From: Paenibacillus sp. 32O-W
Lineage (GTDB): Bacteria; Bacillota; Bacilli; Paenibacillales; NBRC-103111
Assembly: GCF_007679495.1 (NCBI RefSeq)
Contig: NZ_VEGP01000005.1
Coordinates: 1 to 64,000, forward strand
Length of the DNA: 64,000 nucleotides
Reading direction: 5' to 3'
The translations under genes and the position numbers were made by a program. Shown here one piece after another: positions 1 through 7,282 of this stretch (position 1 is its first letter; each line of letters opens with the position of its first letter). The notes under the pieces were generated by a model. That model was not told the origin of the DNA, made no database searches, and saw only the letters and a program-made list of their open reading frames with translations.

Positions 1-31
1 GTGTGAACTTTCTCCTCATCGTTGCCATACA

Positions 32-69
32 ACTAAGAAACTCCTTTTTTGCTGTCTAATTTTCTTAGT
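32..69. repeat. Inverted repeat ACTAAGAAA / TTTCTTAGT
   Basis: Nine-base perfect inverted repeat (32-40 and 61-69) with a 20-base T-rich spacer. It could be a hairpin from an upstream transcription unit lying outside the window, or a protein-binding site. No gene is visible around it. Confidence 0.35.
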
Positions 70-77
70 CCATTATA

Positions 78-520
78 CCGCCTGAGAGAAGGGGATAGCA
101 ATCAAAGAGGGCAGAGGGTTGTCTGAGAGGAGTTGTCTGAGTAGAGGGGATAGCAACCAAAGGATCTTGCGTGAAGCTGGTTTAAGAGAAAGGGATAGCA
201 GCCCAGGGAGGGGCGGGGGAGCTGTTTGAGAGAAGGAGGGAGAGTCGAAGAGGGAGGAAGTCGTTCAGAGCAAGGGACAGTGGCCGAAGCTTGGAAGTGA
301 GGGAATGAGTAGCGGCGTGGGCTTAGAAGAAATCGTCTGAGTGAAAGGGATGATAGCCAAAGAGGCTGGGAAGAAGCAGTCTTTGGAGAGGAATGAATAC
401 CGGCGTGGGGCTTAGAAGAATTCGTCTGAGTGAAAGGGATAATAGCCAAAGAGGGTGGGAAGAAGCAGTGGAGGGGTTACTAGTCAAAGAGGGAGGAGGC
501 CGCCTGAGAGAAGGGGATAG
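78..520. repeat. Purine-rich imperfect repeat tract
   Basis: The plus strand is strongly G/A rich and carries about six degenerate copies of a motif resembling GAGAAGGGGATAGCAACCAA at irregular spacing. A 21-base sequence occurs exactly at 78-98 and again at 500-520. The only long open frame here, on the minus strand, is a low-complexity shadow of the composition, so I call no gene. Positions 521-838 hold no recognised gene; a clear promoter for the downstream gene was not found. Confidence 0.6.
303..469 (+). repeat. Direct duplication of about 78 bp
   Basis: Two near-identical copies (about 303-380 and 391-469) share CGGCGTGGG, CTTAGAAGAA, CGTCTGAGTGAAAGGGAT, ATAGCCAAAGAGG and GGGAAGAAGCAGT in order, separated by about 10 bases. 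This is the best preserved duplication inside the purine-rich tract and suggests slippage or unequal exchange. Confidence 0.7.
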
Positions 521-844
521 ATCAAAAGGAGGGAAACGGACTATGCTAAGTACAAGGTGAGTGTTCCGGCGACTGTATTAACCATCCATTACGCAGCAAA
601 ATGTCACGATTATCCGTATTTTTGCACATTCTTCCCCTACCGGCAGTCTGCACTTCCAGCTAGAATAGGGGCGATAACGAACCCGAATTCGGGGGCTGCC
701 TTTCCTCGTTTGTAACCGCTTCAAAGGTTAACTTGATGAGCGGCCTTGTCTGTGAAGCGCGTTACGTTCTTCGACGGGCAGCTTCCGGCTAACCGCATTT
801 TGCGGGAAGGGATCGTTACTAAAACGGTCTAAGGAGAGATGCTG

Positions 845-2995
845 ATGAAGAGCAAGATTCTCGCTAAGGGAAGATCGATTTGCTTCATGATTATGGCGCT
901 GCTGGTCCTAAGCACGGGAATTCCAGCAATGTCGCCAAGGGCGGAGGCCGCTTACTTTCCGCCGAATAGTCCGGACGGTGCTTACCTGAAAGATCTGGTG
1001 CTGATCTATAGCGGATATTATAACCCGGCCAACTATGGAGGAGAGGACATATCTGCATGGCCTCGCGAACAGTTCAAGCCCTATACCGCTTTTGTGGACA
1101 AGCAGGGCAACCGGCAGGATACATTCTTTCAGGAATTTCTGTTCCTGGGATTAAACAGTCCTTATGGGCATTCCTTTCATCGGGAGACGGATGTGTCCAA
1201 GGCCGGTGTCAAGCAGGATTGGGAATGGTTTCTGGACCGGATCTTTACAAGCGAGATGCTGCAGTTGAATGCGTTGAACGAGGAAACAAAGCAGACGGCC
1301 CAAGAGCTTAACCGCCCTGATTTCAAAAGCAAAGTGGTCATCATGGTGCCGTTTGCGAACGAGATCGTTACAAACTTTGGAGATGTGGACGGAGATGGCA
1401 TAAGCGAAAATTTAACGACTTTAGCCGGACGGGACAAGGTGACTCGATGGTACATCGATCAGGTCATCCAACGGTTCAACCAGAAAAATTACTCCCATCT
1501 GGAATTAAGCGGATTTTACTGGCTCAAGGAAGACATGGATACGACGAAGACCGATGAAGTTCAATTGGTTAAGAATACAGCCAACTATATTCATGGCAAA
1601 GGAGATTATATTTTCTGCTGGATTCCGTGGTCCCGTGCTTACGCGGCCACCCAATGGGCTTCTTTTAACTTTGATTTTGCCATTCTGCAGCCGAACCATT
1701 TTATGAACCGCGACAACACCACGACGCCGGAAACGATTAAAAACTCAGCAAACAAGTCTAATCAGGCGGGCATGGGGGTGGAGATTGAATTTGACGGTCA
1801 AATTATGAGATCGGATAAATTCCGCGAACGGTTCTACGATTATTTAAACGGCGGAGTAGAATACGGGTACATGAATAACTCCATTCTGGCCTATTATCAG
1901 GATGCCAGAGGCCTCTACGAACTGACACGCAACCCGGACGTCGGCTACCCGATTTATGCGGATATTTATCGCTTTGTCAAAGGAATCTATAAGGGAGACA
2001 CTCAAGTGTCTACCACCTTAAACACGTTCGACAGCCGCCGGTTCGCCGGCAGTTCAAGCGCCATGACCTCTAATGCGGCGGATACGGTCATGCAGGGCAA
2101 AGCTTCCATGAAGGTAGATTTCGGTCTTTATGCTACCAGTCTGGTAACCGGCTACTACGGGCAGGATTTTGCTTTGAAAGACTGGAGTCCATTCGATTCT
2201 TTCCGCGTGGACGTGTTCAATCCCGCTTCCGAGACGGGGGCTGTCACGATCATTATCGGAGATGAGAATGGTAAGCAGCACTATCGTTATGCCTCCCTAT
2301 TTAAGAACTCATGGAATACGGTGCGGATTCCTATATCGGACTTGATCAACGGCACGGGCGGAGCTTCCCAAGAACCAGGAACCGTTCCGATTGATGTGAG
2401 CCGGATCGCTTATATCAAGCTGGTCCAGCGAAATAATAGCCATTACCGGGCGCTGCCGAATACGTATTATTTCGACAGTATGAGGCTGGTGCAGGAGGAC
2501 GGTATCCGTCTGAACGATCTGGAATGGCTCACCTTCGGGGGCAATACTTCCGTAAGCTTGAGCAAAACCAAGGATACAATTAACGAGCAGAATACGGCCA
2601 TCCGAATCGATTATGGAGCCTATAACGTCTCTCAGGCCTGGATGGAAGCGCCGACGCATTTTAAAATTCAGGATTGGAGCGGCCAACAGTCGTTCAAAGC
2701 CGATATTTACAACCCGAACGGCGCCGTTATGAATTTGGGGCTGAAATTTACCGACAGCTCGAATCAAACCTATTATAAGCGGGTAGTGCTGCAGCCGGGA
2801 CAATGGAATACGATCCAAGTGCCGATCGCGGATCTGGCATCCGGGGCTAACGCCACCGCAGATGAGGGAACTTCCACGGCATTGAATGTGCAATCTATGA
2901 AAAGAGTGGACTTTTATCAACGGAACAACAGTCACTATCTGGCCATGCCTAACTATCTGTATATCGACAATGTGAGATTGGGAGTTCGGGAATAG
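845..2995 (+). CDS. Secreted DUF4855-domain protein with two C-terminal jelly-roll-like repeats
   Basis: Predicted exported protein of about 716 residues. I chose the ATG at 845 rather than 839 because AAGGAGA (831-837) touches the upstream ATG but sits 7 bases from the second. A signal peptide follows: KSK at the N-terminus, a hydrophobic core, and a likely cleavage after AEA near residue 35. Residues about 40-390 resemble the DUF4855 family, known from Paenibacillus exported proteins, function unknown; a DVDGDG calcium-loop-like motif lies inside. Residues about 395-555 and 560-716 are two copies of one module, each ending RNNSHY-A-PN-Y-D-RL, probably carbohydrate-binding beta-sandwiches (inference). 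There is no sortase motif or S-layer domain. It is transcribed away from the rodZ cluster, with its own terminator. A glycan-related role is plausible but unproven. Confidence 0.8.
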   Translation: MKSKILAKGRSICFMIMALLVLSTGIPAMSPRAEAAYFPPNSPDGAYLKDLVLIYSGYYNPANYGGEDISAWPREQFKPYTAFVDKQGNRQDTFFQEFLFLGLNSPYGHSFHRETDVSKAGVKQDWEWFLDRIFTSEMLQLNALNEETKQTAQELNRPDFKSKVVIMVPFANEIVTNFGDVDGDGISENLTTLAGRDKVTRWYIDQVIQRFNQKNYSHLELSGFYWLKEDMDTTKTDEVQLVKNTANYIHGKGDYIFCWIPWSRAYAATQWASFNFDFAILQPNHFMNRDNTTTPETIKNSANKSNQAGMGVEIEFDGQIMRSDKFRERFYDYLNGGVEYGYMNNSILAYYQDARGLYELTRNPDVGYPIYADIYRFVKGIYKGDTQVSTTLNTFDSRRFAGSSSAMTSNAADTVMQGKASMKVDFGLYATSLVTGYYGQDFALKDWSPFDSFRVDVFNPASETGAVTIIIGDENGKQHYRYASLFKNSWNTVRIPISDLINGTGGASQEPGTVPIDVSRIAYIKLVQRNNSHYRALPNTYYFDSMRLVQEDGIRLNDLEWLTFGGNTSVSLSKTKDTINEQNTAIRIDYGAYNVSQAWMEAPTHFKIQDWSGQQSFKADIYNPNGAVMNLGLKFTDSSNQTYYKRVVLQPGQWNTIQVPIADLASGANATADEGTSTALNVQSMKRVDFYQRNNSHYLAMPNYLYIDNVRLGVRE

Positions 2996-3012
2996 AATCA
3001 TTATCAAATATG

Positions 3013-3043
3013 AGAACGGTCCTTCCGTATGAAGGGCCGTTCT
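3013..3043 (+). terminator. Intrinsic terminator of the DUF4855 gene
   Basis: AGAACGGTCCTTC pairs with GAAGGGCCGTTCT (one G-U position), starting 17 bases after the stop codon. The T tract is short (TTCTTG). Confidence 0.65.
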
Positions 3044-3060
3044 TGCTTAAGTAAAAATAC

Positions 3061-3100
3061 AAGAAAGTATAAGTTTTCACCACCTTATACCTGTTCTTAC
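3061..3100 (-). repeat. Dispersed repeat R2, copy 1
   Basis: Read on the minus strand this is ACAGGTATAAGG-TGGTG-AAAACTTATACTTTCTT, nearly identical to copies at 40792-40826 and 49530-49560. GTATAAG and CTTATAC form a stem, so each intact copy can fold as a small hairpin. It lies just downstream of the DUF4855 terminator. Confidence 0.65.
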
Positions 3101-3166
3101 CACATTAGAAAGTTTAAGTTCATTAAAGCATTAAAATGGAACAAACTTTCTAATTGGCATAAAAAG

Positions 3167-3370
3167 CTACCTTGAAAATCCTTCTATTTTACCGTCTGCA
3201 GGCATCGTTGCAAGCGGAGCGGCACATCTAACTGTATTTTGTACAGGTAGATTCAAGCGAATGGGCGAAAATGATCAAACTAACTGGATAAACTACAGTT
3301 AAAATGGGCAACTTTGGGCGAAACGGCTGTTTTGGCGCAAACTAGCTGTAGGTTTTCCAGTTAGTTTCCA
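3167..3370 (+). repeat. Dispersed repeat R1, copy A
   Basis: Starts with CTACCTTGAAAATCC, then shares ordered blocks with copies at 3456-3745 and 49078-49445: CTAACTG, a TACAG segment, AACTAACTGGA, AACTACAG and TTTTCCA-TTA. It is the most degenerate copy and contains no open frame of note. Confidence 0.6.
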
Positions 3371-3455
3371 TATTTCTTCCGAATATAGAAATCTAACTGT
3401 ATGAAATCCATTTAGTTTTCAAAATTTCACACTATTGAAGCAATTCAACTCTATT

Positions 3456-3745
3456 CTACCTTGAAAATCCATCCATTTTCATCATCTGATGGTGCCGCGG
3501 TCAGAGGCATGGGCGTCTAAATGGAACAACTACAGCTAGTTTGTAAAAATAGGCGTTATCAACAAAAAACCTTGATTCTAAATGTAATTTTTCCATTTAC
3601 TTTGATCACTTTCCACCATTCGCTTCAATTTGCCCAAACCCATTAGAACCAACGGGTTTCTATTTGTGCAACATTTATATCCAAACTTATATTCCACCAG
3701 GCATATTAAACCTTTAAATCGATGGTTTCGCTCTGCGGAAGTTGA
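3456..3745 (+). repeat. Dispersed repeat R1, copy B
   Basis: Matches copy C at 49078-49445 through ordered blocks CTACCTTGAAA, CATTTTCAT, CTGATGGTGCC, AACTACAGCTA, AAAAAACCT, ATTCTAAATG, TTTTTCCATTTACTTT and TCGCTCTGCG. Relative to copy C it lacks about 50 bases in the middle. A 60-codon minus-strand frame across it is not conserved in copy C, so I do not call a gene. Confidence 0.7.
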
Positions 3746-3811
3746 GTTAAAAAATTTCATGGCGGCAGGAAACTTAAGTGAAGTGCAGCGCTTTGAAACA
3801 TAGATTTCGAA

Positions 3812-4023
3812 AGAAAAATCCCTGCCTCCGCAGGGACATATTGTACCTTAGCTAGTAATTGACTTCTTCCTGTCGGCTTTAAATGGGTGGCGTACGAAAT
3901 CCAAACATCCAAACACAAGATGGGCGATCCCGTATTCGATCAGCGCGCAACCCCAAGCCTCCGGCCGCATAAGGCTTGGTCCCGTCCCCAACCTGATGAA
4001 AACCTAGCCGGTGTACACCCGCA
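3812..4023 (-). ncRNA. Candidate structured small RNA downstream of rodZ
   Basis: No credible reading frame is present, but several helices can be drawn on the minus strand: GGGTG (4020-4016) with CACCC (3889-3885) plus adjoining TAC/GTA as an outer stem; a perfect 8-bp hairpin CCAAGCCT / AGGCTTGG (3953-3979); and GATC / GATC flanked by GGGC (3922-3944). The minus strand ends in a clear terminator (3836-3819). Size and closing-stem shape are loosely like 6S RNA, but I do not recognise the family. It could instead be the 3' UTR of rodZ or a decayed gene. Confidence 0.3.
3819..3836 (-). terminator. Intrinsic terminator, minus strand
   Basis: TCCCTG-cggagg-CAGGGA followed by TTTTTCTTT on the minus strand. 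It is 255 bases past the rodZ stop, so it ends either the rodZ transcript or the candidate RNA. Confidence 0.7.
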
Positions 4024-4092
4024 ATTCTCCCAACTCGTTCTATTGGGTTGAACTAACCGGCCTATCCTTTGGGAGAAGAAGAAATCCGTCAG

Positions 4093-5106
4093 CTAACGGG
4101 CATCATTCTTGTCAGTATTCTTGGCATCAGTCTTGGTATCATTCTTGTCAGTATTCTTGGCATCAGTCTTGGTACCATCTTTGTCGGCATTCTTGGTATC
4201 ATTCTTGACTTCATCTTTGCCAGCATTCTTTGAATCGCCCTGGGCAGCTCCGCTTTCACTCTTCTCGGCGAATTCGAATTGAAATCGTTTAGGGTTCGGC
4301 TGGTCTCCAACATTAATGGACACTCCATTCACCTTAAGCTCTACGGCATTAGGCGCCCCTAAATTTAGATACACAGGCTCGGTAAGCTCCCAGGTTTTGC
4401 TGGCGCCGTTCTCCAAAATTCCCGAGTCTATCGATTTCTTCTCAGGCAAAGCATCGAGTCCGATCCAGCATCTCTTTCCGGTTACCGTCAATTCCAGGTT
4501 TATTTTGTCCGTTCCGTTTATTTGATAATAATCCACTCCGCCCTCACTCTTGACAAGCTCGACCACGGGCTGCGGTGTGGGGGTCGGTGATGGAGCGACC
4601 GATGGCTGCACAGAAGAACCGGGCGAAGGGGTGGCTGTTGCGTCCGGGTTATTGATTTCGGAGGTATGCCTATCGGTAATTTTATGCTTGTCAGGCTCCT
4701 CCAGATCATTTCCGGCAACGTGGTACTTGTTAACGAAGAACCATATCAGGAAAAGAATCAGGATCAGAAATGCCCACAGCATAATCCCGGTAACCCATTT
4801 CCCCCAACCGTCTCCCGTTTTGGCGCTGGCCCTGCTGCGGGTGACCGTCTCGATCGCCGTTTCCGGTTCCGTCGGCGGAAGGACATTGCTGTACAGCTTG
4901 AGCAATTCGTTAGGATCCAGTCCGACCGCTTCCGCATAGTTTTTGATAAAGGCGCGGACATAAAAATTACCGGGAAGCACCTTGTAATTCCCTTCCTCGA
5001 TCGCTTCCAGATAACGCTTACGGATTTTCGTCGTTTCTTGCAAGTCTTCCAGTGATATTCCTTGTTCCAGTCTTTGCTTCTTCAGAATTTGGCCCAGCTC
5101 TTGCAC
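4093..5106 (-). CDS. rodZ: RodZ-like cytoskeletal membrane protein (YmfM family)
   Basis: Predicted cell-shape protein that links MreB to the membrane. GTG start, with AGGAGG 7 bases upstream. Residues 1-70 are a Cro/CI-type helix-turn-helix (LGQILKKQR, IRKRYLEAIEEGNY). A single membrane segment (about 108-128) is followed by a Thr/Pro-rich linker and a DUF4115-type extracytoplasmic beta domain (about 190-285). The last 50 residues are a highly charged Lys/Asp/Asn/Thr tail encoded by a 36-bp tandem repeat, not a normal part of the family. It is the last gene of the ymf cluster, as in B. subtilis, but the usual downstream genes (pgsA, cinA, recA or rimO) are absent. Confidence 0.9.
   Translation of the reverse strand: MQELGQILKKQRLEQGISLEDLQETTKIRKRYLEAIEEGNYKVLPGNFYVRAFIKNYAEAVGLDPNELLKLYSNVLPPTEPETAIETVTRSRASAKTGDGWGKWVTGIMLWAFLILILFLIWFFVNKYHVAGNDLEEPDKHKITDRHTSEINNPDATATPSPGSSVQPSVAPSPTPTPQPVVELVKSEGGVDYYQINGTDKINLELTVTGKRCWIGLDALPEKKSIDSGILENGASKTWELTEPVYLNLGAPNAVELKVNGVSINVGDQPNPKRFQFEFAEKSESGAAQGDSKNAGKDEVKNDTKNADKDGTKTDAKNTDKNDTKTDAKNTDKNDAR
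4102..4209 (-). repeat. Three 36-bp tandem repeats in the 3' end of rodZ
   Basis: Copies 4102-4137 and 4138-4173 are identical; 4174-4209 is diverged. In frame they encode 12-residue units of the type NDTKTDAKNTDK. Being a multiple of three, copy-number change would not shift the frame. Confidence 0.9.
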
Positions 5107-5137
5107 ACATTCACCTCCTGACTATTTCAGCCTTTAG

Positions 5138-5908
5138 TTAAAAATCCCCGTATCCGGAGTTAACTACGTCATAATTGATTTCTTCGCCGGGTTCATGTCT
5201 CAGTTCAATAATCACGTCAAAAAGATCATAGTCGAACGGAGAGTGTTTTATAAAAATGTCGGGATGCTCAATGACCTTCGTGGAGGGCATCGCCATAATT
5301 TCCTGCACGAGCATCCGATGCTCGTCCGAGGCCCGCATCGTAGACACAATTCCGTCCATAATATAAATATGATCGGGATTCAGCTCACCGGCCGACAAAT
5401 GGCTGCGCATCGTCTGCTTGAGCAGCGTCGAAGACACGATAGTCCATCTCTTGTTTGAACAGACACTGCCGGCAATGATCGACTCCGTCTTGCCGACTCT
5501 CGGCATTCCTCTTAAACCGATGACCTGATTGCCGTCCCTCTTAAAAAGCTCTCCCAGAAAATCAACCAGAAGCCCCAGCTCGTCGCGGGTGAATCGGAAG
5601 GTCTTCTTATCATCCGAATCTCTCTCCGGGTACCGACCGTGTCTGACAGCCAGCAGGTCAACAAGCCTCGGAGTGCGAAGGGCATTGATCGTAATATTGT
5701 CCACCTTTTTTAACATTTTACCCATAACTTCTATTTTATCATCATCATCGTCATTCGTTTGCAGAAGCATTCCCCGGGTCCGGTCCTCGACCCCGTTGAT
5801 TGTCAAAATATTGATATCAAGCATTCCCATTAAGGAAGCGATGTCCCCCAGCAAACCGGGGCGGTTTTTATGTATTTTGTATTCCATATACCACTGCTTC
5901 ACTGCCAA
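5138..5908 (-). CDS. ymfK: DUF3388 protein, ACT-like plus P-loop (YmfK)
   Basis: TTG start chosen because GGGGGAGG lies 6 bases upstream. The N-terminal 75 residues (EYKIHKNRPGLLGDIASLMG, LTINGVEDR) look like an ACT ligand-binding fold. A P-loop follows, with Walker A GMPRVGKTES near residue 160, and a C-terminal part with EHPDIFIKHSPFDYDLFD. Function is unknown in the family; nucleotide binding under amino-acid control is inference. It sits between ymfJ and rodZ, its usual place in Bacillales, about 30 bases from rodZ. Confidence 0.85.
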   Translation of the reverse strand: MAVKQWYMEYKIHKNRPGLLGDIASLMGMLDINILTINGVEDRTRGMLLQTNDDDDDKIEVMGKMLKKVDNITINALRTPRLVDLLAVRHGRYPERDSDDKKTFRFTRDELGLLVDFLGELFKRDGNQVIGLRGMPRVGKTESIIAGSVCSNKRWTIVSSTLLKQTMRSHLSAGELNPDHIYIMDGIVSTMRASDEHRMLVQEIMAMPSTKVIEHPDIFIKHSPFDYDLFDVIIELRHEPGEEINYDVVNSGYGDF

Positions 5909-6154
5909 ACCGCGCCTCCCCCAATTTAGAAGTAAGGTGTTTTACCGGTTGCTTATATAAATTCTGGGATTGCCCCAATAGAAATTGACGAATATTCAAT
6001 TGCCAATCCTCCAAAAGCAGCAAAAAAATAAGGCTTATTTCCTGCTTCGATATCCTAATTCTACAAATTTCGTCATTTTCCTTCTCTATCCCCTAATTTA
6101 CTTTGTCAAAATTTAAAAACTTTACTATAAGTATACCATGGTTGCAAAAGAAAA

Positions 6155-6172
6155 ACCTCCAAAAAAGGAGGC
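6155..6172 (-). terminator. Intrinsic terminator after ymfJ
   Basis: GCCTCC-TTTTTT-GGAGGT with TTTTTCTTTT on the minus strand, right after the ymfJ stop. It can also work on the plus strand. The stretch 5909-6154 is AT-rich and presumably holds the ymfK-rodZ promoter; I could not place one with confidence. Confidence 0.75.
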
Positions 6173-6188
6173 ATTTTTTTTGCTTTTG

Positions 6189-6443
6189 TCAGGACTCTTT
6201 TACCCACTTGATCATCAGCTTTGCGATCATTTGCTGCTCGTTAGTGTCGGCCACATCCCACAGCTCCTTGAGCATGCGTTCTTCATTGTTCTTGGGGTCG
6301 ATCTTATCCGCAAGAAATCCGCCAATCTGATAAGCAAGCTTGGAGATGGTTTCCTCGCTCATCCCTGCTTTTTCTGCTTCGCTGACACGATTCGACAGAA
6401 ACTCTTTCCACTTTTCTATAGATTTCAATACAGTTGTTTCCAC
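6189..6443 (-). CDS. ymfJ: DUF3243 protein (YmfJ)
   Basis: Small cytoplasmic protein of 84 residues, function unknown. The open frame runs further upstream, but AAGGAGG stands 8 bases before GTG at 6443, and this start gives the family length (B. subtilis YmfJ is about 85 residues). Recognisable pieces are SNRVSEAEKAGMSEET, AYQIGGFLADK and DPKNNEERMLKELWDVA. Mostly helical by composition. It is followed by a strong terminator, so it closes the ymfF-ymfH-ymfI-ymfJ unit. Confidence 0.88.
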   Translation of the reverse strand: METTVLKSIEKWKEFLSNRVSEAEKAGMSEETISKLAYQIGGFLADKIDPKNNEERMLKELWDVADTNEQQMIAKLMIKWVKES

Positions 6444-6529
6444 CTGGAATTCCTCCTTGGGGTAATGAAATGACAGTCCTAATATTTGCAGATTAAGCGA
6501 CAAATATTCATTCCCCAATAGCGGTCTAA

Positions 6530-7282
6530 TCAGGTGAACCAGCCTCCGTTAGGGCTGATGATCTGTCCGGTAATATAGCCTGACTCCGGAAGGGCCAGAA
6601 AATAGACCAGGGCGGCGATTTCATCCGGTTGGGCAAAGCGGCCGGCCGGAATTTCATTCTCTATTGCCGTCTTCTCCTCCTCATTGAACTGGTCCATCAT
6701 CTCCGTTTGAACTACTCCTGGAGCTACCGCATTGACAGTTATCCCGGAAGGGCCCAATTCTTTGGCAAGCGCCTTGGTCATTGCATTGACCCCCCCTTTG
6801 GCCGTTGAGTAGACGACTTCACAGGAAGCCCCGGTAATCCCCCAGACCGAAGAAACATTGATGATCCGCCCGTATTTGCGGCGAACCATCTCCTCCATAA
6901 ACATCTGGGTGCAGAGAAAGGTCCCTTTCAAATTCACGCTCATGATATGGTCCCAATCGTCCTCAGAAACCTCGGAGAACAAACCGTAATGGGCTATTCC
7001 CGCATTATTGACCAATATTTCCGGCATCATCCCATGCTTCTCCAGCTTATCCCTCATTCTCATGAGCTGCTCCTTGGACCTGAGATCGGCCGTCGCGGTG
7101 ACGACATTGGCCCCGAGTTCCAAACACCGTCTGGCCACCTCATTAGCCTCTTCATGGGAGTTTCGGTAATGAACGACAATGTTCATGCCTTCTCTTGCAA
7201 ATCGCTCGGCGATGGCGGCGCCGATTCCCCTGCTGGCCCCGGTTACGAGAACCGTTTGTTGTGGAAAGGGCTTCATGCTCAT
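6530..7282 (-). CDS. ymfI: Short-chain dehydrogenase/reductase YmfI (EF-P 5-aminopentanone reductase type)
   Basis: NAD(P)-dependent SDR of 250 residues. Rossmann motif GASRGIG near the N-terminus, NNAG, catalytic Ser in SSVWG, YSTAK (Tyr-x-x-x-Lys), and a C-terminal SGYITGQIISPNGGW resembling FabG. In B. subtilis YmfI reduces 5-aminopentanone on elongation factor P; the locus conservation argues for the same role here, though the sequence alone cannot separate it from other FabG-like enzymes. The ATG at 7282 overlaps the ymfH stop (ATGA), with AAGGA upstream, so the two are translationally coupled; the upstream extension of the frame is rejected. Confidence 0.88.
   Translation of the reverse strand: MSMKPFPQQTVLVTGASRGIGAAIAERFAREGMNIVVHYRNSHEEANEVARRCLELGANVVTATADLRSKEQLMRMRDKLEKHGMMPEILVNNAGIAHYGLFSEVSEDDWDHIMSVNLKGTFLCTQMFMEEMVRRKYGRIINVSSVWGITGASCEVVYSTAKGGVNAMTKALAKELGPSGITVNAVAPGVVQTEMMDQFNEEEKTAIENEIPAGRFAQPDEIAALVYFLALPESGYITGQIISPNGGWFT

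Noticed and set aside
102-449. 115-codon minus-strand reading frame
   Set aside because: Low-complexity Ser/Leu/Pro product of the purine-rich repeat tract, no RBS, no family resemblance.
78-520. CRISPR-like array
   Set aside because: Repeat units are degenerate, unequal in length and not separated by unique spacers; no cas genes in the window.
3578-3760. 60-codon minus-strand frame
   Set aside because: Lies in dispersed repeat R1 copy B and is not open in copy C; no RBS.
4011-4208. Plus-strand frame with Trp/His/Ser repeats
   Set aside because: Antisense shadow of the 36-bp repeats in rodZ.
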